Below, in pieces: positions 44,220 through 57,119 of a DNA stretch of 64,000 nt. The stretch is taken from assembly GCA_030248215.1 (NCBI GenBank), contig JASANG010000356.1, positions 1-64,000 on the forward strand, given 5' to 3'. The translations under genes were made by a program, and so were the position numbers. The notes beneath the pieces were generated by a model. The model saw only the letters and a program-made list of their open reading frames with translations. It was not told where the DNA came from and did no database searches. The stretch comes from Enoplolaimus lenunculus. Lineage: Eukaryota > Nematoda > Enoplea > Enoplida > Thoracostomopsidae. Each line of letters begins with the position of its first letter. Position 1 is the first letter of the stretch.

Positions 44220-47025
44220 AATAGCCGAAATATAAGTAAATTAAATACAAAATAAGTGAACTTGTCAGTGGCAACACACGCAGTAAGAACTCTACGTCTT
44301 GCGGCCGTAAAACAACGCACTACCCGCTTGCAGAAGCAACTGGTTTCACCGAAAACAGGAGTTCCGTCACGGCTTAGCAGAAGGGTTTGTTTTCGATCTT
44401 CTTATCTTCTAATTCCAGAAATTCGGCAATATTTCACTTTAAATAACCTAAATTTTTAATACACCACAACCTAAAATATGCTCAAAAATGTTCGACCATT
44501 TGTGTAAATTAGTTTGTTTTTAACGTTTATACACGCATTACCTATAGCCGTGTCATGTCTCATTCGTATTAATTATTCCATTTACTTTGACGCTTAATAT
44601 ATACCATGACAAAATGAATGGACTGTATGGTATTAATTTTACAACCAACACAGCGGTTTGCCACCCGTTACTAGGCTAAACGGCTGGTGCTATATGTTAT
44701 TGAAACATATGGTTATTTCAACAGTCGCAGTAGTACCAGAGGCCTACGTCTGGGTTTCCTTCAATGGATTCTCCAGTAAAAGTAACCATTACACTTTCGA
44801 TCGCAACAATCGTAGAATTTCGATGTTTCGTACGAAAATTTTTGTCGTGTCACAATTTCGAATAAACCAGCTATAGCGACACTTTCAACAACTTTTGACG
44901 CATGCAACTCGTTAGGCAGGTGGTGTATCCAGGGAGTTACCATAGGTGCCGATTAGCTCCCGTTATTTATATTAGGCTGAAAATTTAGTTCACCCTAAAA
45001 CACTTGTATGCCCCTCGTGAAATTTTTTTAACCCCTCCAAGCGGGATCAGCTGGCTACGGCCTGAACAGTAGTATCCCAAAGCGTGCTATTATAAAGTTT
45101 CTCATCTCTGCAATTTTTAAAGTCCTATCTATGTTTTTATACGCGTCGCATGCGCCCTTGCTTGAAGGTCATATACGTGGCACAAAAATTATACCTTCTA
45201 TTGATTAGCTAAACTTCACACGAGTTAAAGCGCATTGCTTTAAAGCTAAAAGTTCCGCCATTTAATACTTTTGAACTTTTGTGCTTACTTGTGTGCTTCG
45301 TAGTTGAATCAATGCACACATACGTGACGAATTCATAAAGGTTTATTCGGGTACTTAGCGTTTTTCAACCTTAAACATTAATAAATTATCATTTTGCTTT
45401 GCTTTCGCAGGCTCATTTTTCCAGTACCGCAACAGGTATGACTGGAAGCAGGATAATACCCAAAGAATGCTAGGGTCAGTTGTAAGCTTAATCGTTGTGA
45501 ACAAAACTTTATTATATTGATAATAACAGAGGTTTACGTTAATTGTAGGTGCCGGCCACCTGGCCGACAGAAATACAGCGGACCACTACGACGCTCAGCG
45601 TTAGTGAGAAGGCCGTTAGCGTGGGCCAAAATTGATGTTAGCAAAAAGGCGCCATTCAATTTACGGGTAGTTCTACAAAAATCTTAAACTCAAGCTAATT
45701 TAAGAATAAGCGTACAGTGTCAGATACAAGGGGATAGGGACTATATCTCCACCGTGTAGTTTTCGTGCTGAAATTTTTGCAATGTAAATGGTTCATCTGA
45801 AGGTCACTGACTATTTTCAATCCAAATAAATGAAAAAAGTATGGCTATTATAACAACACAGATTTACAAATTTTGCAACTTGCTCGCATTCGAGCACACT
45901 TTAAAACTGAATGAAATTTTGAACTACAAAAAAGTATCCTCTGTCGCCGAAAAATCCTTGATTTAACTACTGTACGCGCATGCATGCCAACAAGCAAAGC
46001 CTGCGCGGATTGTAGCAAGAAAATTTAACTGAATTCAACAAAACTCTTGAAATGCGTCAATTTCGTAAATATTTCGAAAAATGGTCTGTCATATTTTTAA
46101 CAGAAACGACGTTGAACCAAATCGAACATCTGTGATTTTTAGACTGAAATTTAATGAACGAAAACAAAATACTTGACATAAATTATAATAATAATAATAA
46201 TAATATTGACATCAAGCTGTACAACGGAACAGTTTTATGCGTATATGCGGGTCGCAATCAGCTTCTGCTGCTTCACGTATTCGAGAGAATGATTAAAGTA
46301 GTGAAAATTAAAATTCAACAAAGTTAACACTTTACTTCTTCAGTTGTCTCTAAAGCTAAAAAATGTGAAAATCACTCAGATGCTGCAGGTCCAGTATATA
46401 TTTGACATAAAACTTCTTGTACATTTTCTCTCACTCTTAAAGTTTGACGTATACGCTATATGCATAGGCTTTCGATTTGGCTTAGTTAACCCTATTGATG
46501 AAGCTAAGCGTAAACTTAAAGCTTAACCGTGAGCCGAAACCTGTTGATGCGGGGAACGTACCCGAACAAGCCTAAGCCTATGAGAGGCAACAAGTTTAAG
46601 AGCCCTTAGCTTATATTTTAGAAGCTCGTTTCTAGTCAAACACCAATCAATGTTACATCTACTACATCTAAACTGCTTAAAAACGATGCATAATAGCTAA
46701 TGGGTCGGTGGGAGGAAATTGAAACACATCAAAACCACGCCTCCTATTCATTAATAGCTGTAATTAACTGTCGCACTTAACCAGCTCAAGATTTCTAAAA
46801 TAATTTACTAAAGGCTTTATGAAGCTAACTTTGTTCAATAACAAAAAAAAACCGGTAGAACTTCCTATAGTACTCACAAAACGTGTGAAATAACAGCGTG
46901 GGAAAATATTATTTTAAACCGTTGACGTAAAATATGTGTCTCGAAATAATCTGTGATTGTGGTAACTTACTTTTTAAGTAGCTAAGTAAACGCTAGAAAC
47001 TCCACATTAGCAACGCCAAATATAT
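44220..47025. other. intergenic; worn repeat traces
   Basis: A GTAGCC-type end (GGGATCAGCTGGCTACGGCC) lies at 45043-45062. CCTAAG-like words near 46490-46580 may be a ruined TTAGGC-MITE. An AAT trinucleotide run is at 46184-46206. No gene was found. Confidence 0.45.
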
Positions 47026-47029
47026 ATCG

Positions 47030-47410
47030 TCGTAGCCCAAGTCGTAATTTAGTACAATTCCGAATTGGGCTAGTCCAGGGCGTAATTACGACTTACCTAG
47101 GCCACGTCGCAATTCTTTCTATGCGACAGATGCACGCCTTGCGATTGGTTACTATCTTAATGCTATACTCAAATACGAGTTGCTGAGATATGAATACTCT
47201 TCTGATTGGTTAAGTAATCGCCACCTGTTGGCTATAAAACAGTTTGTCTTACTGAGTAAAGTGGAATCAAGCAGGATTATGACTATCTACTAGCCAATCA
47301 GAAAACGCAAAGGTTTATCAGACATAATTCCGCCTTCCGCCTCGGGCTAGCCCAAGTCGTAATTCCGCTTTGAACTAGCCCAATTCGGAATTGGGCGGAA
47401 TTAAGACTAA
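47030..47410. mobile_element. fold-back element with about 80-bp inverted arms
   Basis: The left arm GTCGTAGCCCAAGTCGTAAT, AATTCCGAATTGGGCTAG, GGGCGTAATTACGACTTACC is mirrored by the right arm GGGCTAGCCCAAGTCGTAAT, CTAGCCCAATTCGGAATTGG, GCGGAATTAAGAC. The centre holds three CCAAT boxes (GCGATTGGTTAC, CTGATTGGTTAA, GCCAATCAG) and CTATAAAAC, which look promoter-like. There is no coding frame. Confidence 0.75.
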
Positions 47411-50400
47411 TAAATTTAGCAGCCGAAAGATCCGATTATTAATATCGCTCATTTTGTTCAGTTCAAACTGCACTCTGCAAATATTTCATACCCCCGGTTG
47501 AAAATCTTACAGCCTCTTAAACATTGAGCGTAAATATGGGGAAAGGGTACAGGAGCCAGTTTTATTTAACCCCCTTAATAATATTTCTTTGTTTCAGTGG
47601 TATAATTGTGCTGACAAACTAGAGTTAAAACCGGTATATGTTTGATTAGTAAAATATATCAATCTTAAACGCAAACAAATTGTAAACCATTCCTAAACCG
47701 AAACAGGTTCAACTATTAATCTCAAAAGGCAACGAGTATAACATCTTGCAACCGAATCTCTTCAAACTTGGCTAAAACACGCGATCTGGTCATATATAAC
47801 AATAACACGGTATTACATATACACATATATACATATATACACGTGTATGCAACAAATTGCACAAACGTTAACAACATATCAAAACTATCGATCAACTGCT
47901 AACGGAGACTGATTTATCTTACTTCAAAAAATTGCTCGGAATTCCGCAAGGAAATTCGTTTCTTGTCCGTAACCGCTGTCCCACTTGGTTTAATATTCAG
48001 ACATTTCCGCCAATAACAACTGGTGGATCTCAAAATTAGTGGTGAGCACGTTTGATAACAGTGAAAAATGTGTAACACAAGCAGCAAGCTAAAAAGTAAT
48101 TTTAGTGGTTAATTTTTAATTAAAGGTTTTGAATTTGGCTCAGGTCCGCATGGTATGATATTGAGACGATGGCATGGAGGCTTCCGTTAGTCGCCAGTGC
48201 AGATATTTTTTTCAATTCTGAACTGTCATTTTACGTAATGTAACGAAGACAAATTATATCTGCTATTTTTACGTTACATATCAAAATGCCGGACGGCAGA
48301 AATTGTAGCTATAATCAATTTGTCTATAAAATGAAACATTTGACAACATTGTTGTGCTTTTGCTTATAAACACAAGATATATTATCTGTCTGTAAGGCAT
48401 CTTTGGAGGCTACGGGTGACAAGAAAATTCTAAAATTTCAACGGTTTGTGCCAATGATCATATCAATTTTCTATAAGTTTAAAACTTTTTTAACTGCGAA
48501 ATCACATAACTAAAATTATTCACTAAAATTAAATTATAAATTATATTGTCACTCAACAGCTTTAAAATGGTCAGATTTTCGCATATATAACTTATGCCTA
48601 ATATAGTATTCAGCTTATCTAGGCTTAGATTCATGGCCTGTATTCTCAAATGTGTGTTGCACCTATTACCAGCAGGTGATAGGTCTCGTAACTTTTAAAC
48701 CAGTGATTATTGACGCTCAAAATTCAGCACATTTTTCACATAAGATTTGCTCTACGTCTGTGCCAAATTTGAGTACAGCAACTGCAATAGTTAGTGAGTG
48801 TAAAAACCTATACTAACTGATGATATATGAGAATATGGGCCCTTGTTTAATCCTTATGTTCAGTTTTTAAAAGTCTTCAGCGTTGAAGTGTACAAGGGCC
48901 ACACGACGATTGGTTAAAGGTCGGCAGTTTGCAAAACACACTCAAATTTTGGACAAAATCCTGAAACTTAATAATACTAAAAGTATACAATTTTGACTTA
49001 AAAGCAGCAAAAAGTAATTGAAATTTCAACAAACTGTGGTTTGTTGCAAAAATTATCAATTGAAACGAAAAACAAACGTTTTAAGTTGCCGCTGCTTTCG
49101 AGTTGAGGTAAATTTGAATGCAGGAAGGCTCGAATTTCAAGTAATAACCTCAAAAGGCCTAAAAATTTCGATTCTAAAAGTGTACCACAATGCAAGCTCT
49201 ATGCGAAATTCAAGGTACATACGCCTTTTGTTAGGCTATTTTAATAGAAGTAATGACTAAATAAATAATGGGCTTGTTTTCAATTAGATCCGGGCGAAAT
49301 TTTTGAAAGCCGTGGTCTGCAAGTATTAGAGCGCTGCTATATTGGATTTGACCTTTTTAGAACGAACAATTTTCACTGCGCAGTGTATCACGTTACTAGT
49401 GCCTACACTGCCGCTGGCGGATTAGTTTGTTGCTCCACTGGTGTCGCAATCAAATTAATATTGGGCAGAGGCACATGGTTCGTAAAATAGTCGAATGCTA
49501 AAAAGTGTTATTTCGCCGAAATCACATTCTTCTGAAAGAATGCGGCAGACAATTTGTGGCTTTTCATTACCACTCGAAATGGAATCGTCATTTACTAGTA
49601 AAGTTAAAAGAAATGAAAATCGTTAATTCTTTTCATCAGTTGCGTATCGAGTATTTATTATACTAGCTTGCACCCCTTAATTCTGGTAGAGAGATAAAAC
49701 ATCTTTGAAGCCTTTATACTTCAATATCCATTTTCCGTTGCCGTTATTTTTGCTTTCCGTTGGATACTTTTACCGGTACTAGATAGCGGATAAAGCTGTG
49801 CTGGTAAAACAGGTTTTCGACGGTTTGATATTGTGAGCTCTGAGCAATATGGCGGGTCTGTGGTGCCCTCAAATCAGAACATTGCGGGGGCAAGTGCTCC
49901 TCCTGCCCCCCACTTCGGGCTCCTCTGTGTTGCTCCATGGCGGTAACTATGCGAAGGGTGTGGGCTGTAGTGTATTGCCCCTGCAGACATCTACGATTCC
50001 TATAACCGAAAATCTTGTAAGCAGCAATATAAGACATGCTTAAAACTTTCACTGTATATATATGAATATTTCATGATTGCAGGGATGGCTACTTTAAATT
50101 ACACTCGGTATAGTCTATGCTCACTACTTGTTTTTAAAATCTGTATTTCTAAAGCTTCCGTAAACTTTGCACAGTATTTTTCTCCTACGCTGGTATTATT
50201 TTTACAGAAAACTAAAGTCGTCCGCACAATACTGTTTACGAGTCCCTATTAGCTACCAGGATTTGAATATTTAGTATCTTAAAACGGGAAGCTTACGTGT
50301 AGGATTCGAGTTCGTGACTCCTAATATGGGTGCAGCATTCCGCCGGCGTATATAAATTTCGGTGTTTTCAAACGTTAGACCGAGTCGAGGAAAGATAACA

Positions 50401-51300
50401 AGCCGCTGAAATTGATAATTTCAGTTCGAATACACTTTGATTTGTATTTTTAGGTGACGTTACGGTCGCTGTTAGGCTATACCGTTTCAGATAACATAGT
50501 TGTAATTTAAATTTTTTATATTCGAATTCAAGTGTATAAGTTGAGGGTTCACGTGTTTGGTATCGATAGAATTTAGCAAGATGACTTTGACTAATGTACC
50601 TCGAGCTGGTATAATATGATTTTCAAAACGAGCGACAGTTGATTGAGTTGGTTTAAACTCAAATGAAAGAATGTGTAAATTTCTTTGTCGGTATAATCAA
50701 AGTTATCGGATTGGATTTGAATTTTCGATTAGCCGCCAAAGATAGGTGGCGTAGGCTTCGGCCGTACGGACCTAAATGATATTTATCTAATCAAAGACCA
50801 AGATTTGCAATGCCAAAATCTCCAAACATGTATATCAGATCAACGTTACCAGCAATTGCTGATAAACTAATTGAATTTTTAACTTTTACAAAAGAAAACT
50901 ATAAAAGATGCAGTATGCTACTGTGGCGTGTTTTCTTACTACGGTCTTTGACTGGTTTGTTTTGTGATGAAACGTTGCATAAATACGTATGTGGGGCATT
51001 CCAACTTTCATAATACAGTTAAGGATCACGTTCGCTTGCAGACGACGCTTTTTTGGCTGAATTTTTCAAGTATAAATATCGAAAATTTGCACCAGTACAC
51101 AACAGACTACCAGACGTCAAGGCTTGTATCCGTAAAAATACCCAGTTATATATATGAGCATCACCGGTACACATCCACTGCCGAAATAGTTCAAGGTTGA
51201 TTTACAGCTTCATAATTTGAGACAACAATGTAAAATTAAAAACTTTTTAAACCCAACTTATAAACGAATAATTTTTACATAATAAAATTTTAATATAGGA
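47411..51300. other. intergenic, nothing recognised
   Basis: A GC-richer patch at 49840-50000 (GCAAGTGCTCCTCCTGCCCC) looks like a repeat end. The 68-codon open stretch 49288-49492 shares GCCGCTGGCGG with 55370-55382, so it is probably element-derived. No gene is claimed. Confidence 0.4.
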
Positions 51301-51315
51301 TTGCGAAAGAGATAT

Positions 51316-51461
51316 AATCAATGTAAAGAATACGGGCGGAACAGTATTATAAGCATATTCCTAAGCCTAAGCCTAAGCCAGGCAAATATTACTCTAAACG
51401 TTAAGCATACTCTATTCTAGTCCCACTCAAAAACGTTCAGCCCGTGATCTTTACATGGGCC
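51316..51461 (+). mobile_element. TTAGGC-carrying MITE, copy 13, perfect 8-bp duplication
   Basis: AGAGATAT flanks both sides (51308-51315 and 51462-51469). The ends are ATGTAAAGAATACGGGCGGA and CAGCCCGTGATCTTTACATG. The core is GCATATTCCTAAGCCTAAGC then CTAAGCC. It supports an hAT origin. Confidence 0.9.
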
Positions 51462-51522
51462 AGAGATATATACGCATACCAATAATCGCTTGAATTCAAA
51501 TCAGACTACATATACTGTAGTG

Positions 51523-51682
51523 ACCCGAATAAGAGGGGGGGACTTATATTTATTTAACCTCTCCAAAGGGTACCCAAATTGGGTTAAGGGACTCTATCCG
51601 CTTACGGTCTCTTATAAGTCATACGGACTCCAATTGATTAGGACTCAAAATGGGGACCCCCCTCTTATTACCCCTCCTTTTC
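51523..51682 (+). repeat. GTAGTGACCCGAATAA dispersed repeat, copy 3
   Basis: GTAGTGACCCGAATAAGAGG, ATTTATTTAACCTCTCC, GGGACTCTATCCGCTTACGG, GGACTCAAAATGGGGACCCC and CTCTTATTACCCC. GGGGTC-rich ends may be inverted. Confidence 0.65.
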
Positions 51683-51689
51683 ATGAAAA

Positions 51690-52860
51690 TTGTTCTCAAC
51701 ACCGCAAAACTTAAATTGTCTTACAAACAACTTAGCCACCGCAAACTGTGTATTACAAATTAGGTGCACACTTCAGGATTTCAATTCACTAAAGTTTAAC
51801 CTCATTTTAGATTCTTCAGCAATCGAGTGTGACTAGTGAAAGAAATTTTTTGGCCAGTTCCGATAGGATGCAACCTGTAAAATGACATTTTCTGGCGTTT
51901 TTAACAAATCACAAGGGGATATATATACACCCCTACGTCCATCTTGGCAATGCACATGAATACAGCTATAAGAAGTTAAAGGAAAACTTATAATAGCCAT
52001 TAAGAACGTATCGCAAAGCAATGAATACGAGGAAAGACAAATGAAACGGAAATAACTTTAAGTATTAATCTTGACGTTAGCGTGTAGTCTTAGCTTAACC
52101 GTTGTTAATTTCTTGCCCATGGCCTAAACGCTAAATGCAAAAACGAGCATTTAGTTTGTGAAATTTGCGTGTGAACGATACACTTTAGCTTTAATGATAA
52201 TCGCTAAGTTTAAACCGTTAGTTTTCGAGTTGGCAGCAGAAAAGTTTGCTGTTGAAGTGACACGAATAAGCTATCGCTTTTGTAAGTTTCTGCCTAAGTG
52301 GAAACTTCCCCAACATATATACAAAACAATCAGCCCCTAAAAGCGGCATTGGAGACGGGGTTAAACAGGAAGCCTTTTCCGTTATTTCACTGTAACTCAT
52401 GAACCATTTTGTCTAGTCAAGCACAATGCGACTGTCACCTCGCAAGCTGCATCGAAAGATACATATGTTATGCAACTGTTTGACAAAAGTTTTTTCTGGT
52501 CCCAAGGGCATGGAACAATGTCGAATGTTTCAAAAATTTATATTTGGGTATTAGGTGAGGTCATGAAAAATCTCTAATATGAAAATTTTTTTCAAAATAT
52601 TATTTTTTGATCAAACGTGGCTGGTGGAACAATAACGGAAAAGGCCCAAAACAGATGACCAAGATCAATCTGCTAGAAAGTGGGACCAAATTAAGAGCTG
52701 GAAGTACATGTGGAGAAAACGATGATGTTACAAGCAGACCTAAAATTTGTATAGAAAGATTATCCTTCTGACCTCTATCTAGCTACCCCGCCCGGACAAC
52801 CTGTAAAAACTGTGGCTCATAATACTTTTAGGGTTGTCCCGTTTTGCCTCAAAATTGCCA
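51690..52860. other. intergenic, nothing recognised
   Basis: Short frames only. No supported feature. Confidence 0.4.
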
Positions 52861-52869
52861 TTGAGTCCT

Positions 52870-52986
52870 ACAAAAATTTAGCCTAGATTTTGGTTTAGGG
52901 GTTTAGGTTTAGGCTTAGTTTATTAAGACTTATTCTTACTCTGAGGCTCGGCCTCAGCCAATATGCTTATGCTACTGTTACGGTCG
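52870..52986 (-). mobile_element. TTAGGC-carrying MITE, copy 14 (worn)
   Basis: TTTAGGGGTTTAGGTTTAGG, CTTAGTTTATTAAGACTTAT, CAATATGCTTATGCTACTG, TTACGG. Both ends are lost. Confidence 0.65.
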
Positions 52987-52989
52987 TAA

Positions 52990-53910
52990 AAGTAATATCG
53001 GCAGAATATCCACGGCAATCTACGTCGTGTTGTGATCATGCTGCATGACAGATACTCAAATGTAATATGTGAGTTTGCCATATTTATTTTTTTATAACGC
53101 AACTTTTATGTCTTTCGCCGGGGAAATTTAGTCCTATCACAGCAGGTTGTACCTAATGCAGTTTTTTATACTCTGCATCATAAAAACTATTGAAAAGTAA
53201 AGTTTACAAGCTTTACACGGGTGTACGCCGGCAATGGGATCAATAGACACGGTGTCCTTACGAAGTTTATGAAGAGACAATAAAAAACATTTAACAGGTT
53301 TGCTGAATAACTACGTTCAACAGAACTTTTTCGTTGTGGTAGGATCGACAAGCGGCAGAGGGCGAATAAAATTGTTGACCCTACCTCATCGGGTGTTACA
53401 AACCGGTTTGTTACACGTGTTGATGTGGGGTCAACAAAAAATTTTCATTGAGGTTCACGAATTGTTGTTAACCCTGAGCTGCAACACATTTTGTGGCCGG
53501 GTTGAATTTTATAATTTGACCGGCGCATTATAGATCAAAACATTTCTACATGAGGTTTAACAACGCACCTACAAACTCAGAATGGTTTTAATGCCGACGT
53601 AGGAACAGTGGTGCCTCCTGATGGTTCCAGATAAATGCTTCTATTTTTTGTACATACCAGAATTTTCAATTTTCCAGTTTGACGGAAAAGCAATAATAAA
53701 GCTGAAATACGCTATTATTAGCCATTTATATGATAGCTACTTATTGTTTTATTGTCAAAAATAATCAGTCTAGACACTGTGTCATTTCATATCTGCCATA
53801 AAATAAGAATTAAGAAACAAAACATATGAAGTACAACTGGTTCAAAGCCGAATTATAGACAATGGTTAATTTTAGTACAAACAGTGTTATATCGTTGTTA
53901 CAGATAGAAA
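52990..53910. other. intergenic, nothing recognised
   Basis: A 77-codon frame at 53300-53533 has no family similarity. Confidence 0.4.
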
Positions 53911-53918
53911 AAAAAATA

Positions 53919-54063
53919 GACCATGTATATCATGGGCGGAACGTTCTTCTGCGGGACTGCAATCGAATAAACGTAAGGTTTAGACTAGTTTTTTGCTTAG
54001 GTTTTGACTAAAGCTTAGGAATATGCTTACACTAGTGTTACGGCACTGTTCTATACATTGGCC
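53919..54063 (-). mobile_element. TTAGGC-carrying MITE, copy 15, perfect 8-bp duplication
   Basis: AAAAAATA flanks both sides (53911-53918 and 54064-54071), though an A-run makes this partly trivial. GACCATGTATATCATGGGCG, GAACGTTCTTCTGCGGGACTG, TTTTGCTTAGG, GCTTAGGAATATGCTTAC, CTGTTCTATACATTGGCC. Confidence 0.85.
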
Positions 54064-54574
54064 AAAAAATATGTAATGTGTATACAAAACCCACAGGTTG
54101 ATTCAATCGAAATGTTTAACCAATACTTGGAAAGTCATTGTTAAAACATATATACTGAAGAAATAAAAAAACAGATGTAAGCGATGAACTTTAGCAGAAT
54201 TTTCTTGCTTGTCACATTTTCATTTTTTACAGATTAGCGCAGTTGTTATCAAATTTAAAATAACAAAAAGCACAATAGGAGACCCCAATCCCAGAGTCTT
54301 TAATGATTTTAATTAATTTTGAAAAATTATTGAAATACATTAACCTCTTCTCACATAGAGTAAACTGTGAGCAATTTAGAGCAATATATAGACAAGAATT
54401 ACACATTTACGCAGTGTTTAACAATTGCTACGCATATGCGCAGTGTAAAATCTTCAAAAACGTGAGTGCTCCCTCCGGTTTAACTGTCAATTTCGTACAA
54501 CTGCTGAGTGGTTATTGAAAATGCCTCCCACTCATGAGACTGCGATTAAAATTTTTTCTCTTGAAATTTGATCA

Positions 54575-54662
54575 TATACGTAGTGGTGAATATTCATGTG
54601 AGAAACGGTTAATAATAAGCTTAGTCGCGAATATTCATGTGAGAAAAGGTTAATAATAATGT
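54575..54662. repeat. direct repeat GAATATTCATGTGAGAAA...GGTTAATAATA
   Basis: Two copies about 48 bp apart. The motif is the reverse of the CTCACATGAATATTTTC start of the SINE-like units at 61706-62071. Confidence 0.6.
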
Positions 54663-54669
54663 TCAGCCA

Positions 54670-55489
54670 AAAATACCAATCATCAGCGTCTAAATTCAAA
54701 ATCAACAGCCGCAACAAAGCAGTACTAGGTATAGACAAATAAAACAGTTCACTGTCGTTTCCTAAGACACGAACCGCTATAAAATCATGCCAGCTACTAC
54801 ACACATTATATCGTCACGAAGTATTCAACTAAAGGTAATTAACTTCGCCAAATGGTGTATATACTTTGAATCGGCTCTACTATAAACTTTGCGAAGTTTT
54901 AACTACTTAAACAGTTTCTAAAGTTCAACTATTACTTTTTTCGATATCATACAATGCTTTAGTGTTCGGACCAAACAATAAAGTGTACTTTCTGGCATTG
55001 TTTTTTCCGACATATTGATCCTTTAACAGCAAAAATCGGTACGTCAGTGTATTGTCGTAGCTTATTATTCGATGGGTTGTTTGAACAATTGAGGGAGTGA
55101 CTTTATTTACGTCATTGAAATATCAGAACATACAATTTGAAGTGTGAAATTTGATTATTTTCTCTAGTTTAGTTTCGGCTATTTGTTGGTTTAAAATTTG
55201 CTAAATGTTTTTGTTCTAGGTTTCATTGAGAAGTCGTGTTAGTTAAGTAATTTTTGTTTATAAAGTTTTCATTCATACTTTGATAATAACTTCATTTTAC
55301 ACTTGGGGTTTTGAGGTTTCCTAAATATACAACGCAAACGCACAGTTTTTATATGCAGTGCTATACAAACGCCGCTGGCGGGCACTGTTGTAGGATAGTT
55401 GTCTAACTTAACCAAATAGATTTCACATTATAACTAAATCTTGACAACACATCTAATTACAAAATTATACTATTGTTGAGATCATTGCA
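54670..55489. other. intergenic, nothing recognised
   Basis: GCCGCTGGCGG near 55371 is shared with 49418-49428. No gene was found. Confidence 0.35.
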
Positions 55490-55679
55490 CGGGCCAGTAT
55501 ATTGAGCATTGAGCAGGGATGAAACAACTGTATAGGCATATTCCTAAGACTAAGCGTAAGCCTAAGCCTAATCATAAACCTAATCCTAAACCCAAGCAAA
55601 AAATCAGTCTAAAGCTTAAAAGCTTACTCTATTCAAAACCCACAGAAAAACGTTCCGGACCTAATCGTTACATGGGCTG
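55490..55679 (+). mobile_element. TTAGGC-carrying MITE, copy 16
   Basis: GGGCCAGTATATTGAGCATTG, GGCATATTCCTAAGACTAAG, CGTAAGCCTAAGCCTAATC, CAGTCTAAAGCTTAAAAGC, CCACAGAAAAACGTTCCGG, CGTTACATGGGC. Confidence 0.85.
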
Positions 55680-55689
55680 TTGTAACTGT

Positions 55690-56860
55690 GCAATATCATT
55701 CATTGACTGCTTTACGGGTTCACAATACTGGAAGCGATAAGATTTCTAGAAGTGGGAAGAAAAATTAGATTGCAATGCTGTCGAAAAAAATTCCATCAAT
55801 GTGCGGGCAAGGTGTCCGTAAGGGGCGCTCTTTCTTGTCCACCGCTACTTCGGGAAATTTGGACCTATTAATGGCCTTTATCACCAGATTTTTTCGTGCT
55901 TAAATTAACCCATATACGGCAAAATAATGAGGTATACCTATTAACGTTGCCTGTAGACAATCTAAATGGCTACATATCTGGTTAGCGTTTTTATGGAGTA
56001 CATGGCACTTCAAACACCGTGAAATTAACAAGTATTTAGAATACAATTAGTTAAAACTAATAGCCGTTGGTTGCACCCAGATGCTACTTTCCTTGTAAGC
56101 TGGGGGTGTCAAATGCTTTCACAATGTATATACTGTACTGTACTGTAAAAGAAGGCACTCGTTAACCAATACAAGTTTACCAAATTCTTTTGTTGAACGA
56201 TCTGTATATTGTTAAAAATAAAGTTTTTACTAATGTGCTGGAATGCTGTCCAAAATATGCACGTGAAGCGTTTCAGCTTTAAGAATATAGACTTTAGAAT
56301 TTTCTGTTCACAGCTGATTTGTGTGGCTTTAGTTGCGTTTGTGTTAAATTTGAACCGCAGCCAAATTAATTTGTCGCATTGCGCACAGATAACGATTTCT
56401 TCACAGCTGATGGCACCACTTTAACCGCAAATTATATTCCAAACTTTAGGTATAAAATTAAACATTAACCGAATTTTTAAAAGTGCCAATAAAACAAACA
56501 ATTTGTTGTTTGAAAAACAAACTTTTCAACTTCAAACAAAATTTCCTGTATACATTTTCGCAATTTTACCTGCCAAAAAACGATTGCTGCCGTTTTCAAT
56601 TATTATAATATCGTTAAAACTCTGTGGTGATGTTCATCAATTTGTTTTATAAATCGGAAAAATTATATACAACCAGCCAAAATTTACCATATTTTTCCTT
56701 ATAAATTTAAAGATAAACAATACTCTCCGTAAACTTTTCAAATATTCTAGAATCAAATTTGTATAACGAACACACTCAATATATATAAAACCTCGCTTCA
56801 GCGCGTTTATGTGTGAATCGGATTTCCAGCAGTTAGTTATATGTATTCAGCGAGTTCAGG
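55690..56860. other. intergenic, nothing recognised
   Basis: The 71-codon frame at 56209-56424 has no recognisable family. Confidence 0.4.
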
Positions 56861-56861
56861 G

Positions 56862-57113
56862 TTGTAGCCAGCTCAACATGCTATGGGGCGGGCAAAACAG
56901 CTTCAGGAGGGACATTGACTTGATTTTTCAAGACATCCATGTCACCCAAACAGACCGCTGCTTCCGCTGCAAGCCCATAGCCGGCCAACCTTGCTAGGGG
57001 AGCTACAAATTTGTCATGAGAGGAATTTAAAGGTTTTTAGTGAGTTACAAGGAAGGTTGAAAATTTTCTAGGGGGGGGGCAAAACTGCCTCCCCCCTTGA
57101 CTACGGGCCCTTC
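56862..57113. repeat. GTAGCCAGC-family hAT-like MITE, copy 2
   Basis: CAGGGTTGTAGCCAGCTCAAC on the left and CCCTTGACTACGGGCCC on the right. The centre has GCCAACCTTGCTAGGGGAGC and AAAATTTTCTAGGGGGG, as in 58326-58487. Confidence 0.6.
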
Positions 57114-57119
57114 GGTTTG

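Noticed and set aside
49288-49492. 68-codon open stretch as a gene
   Set aside because: It shares the GCCGCTGGCGG word with 55370, so it is probably repeat-derived; no known domain.
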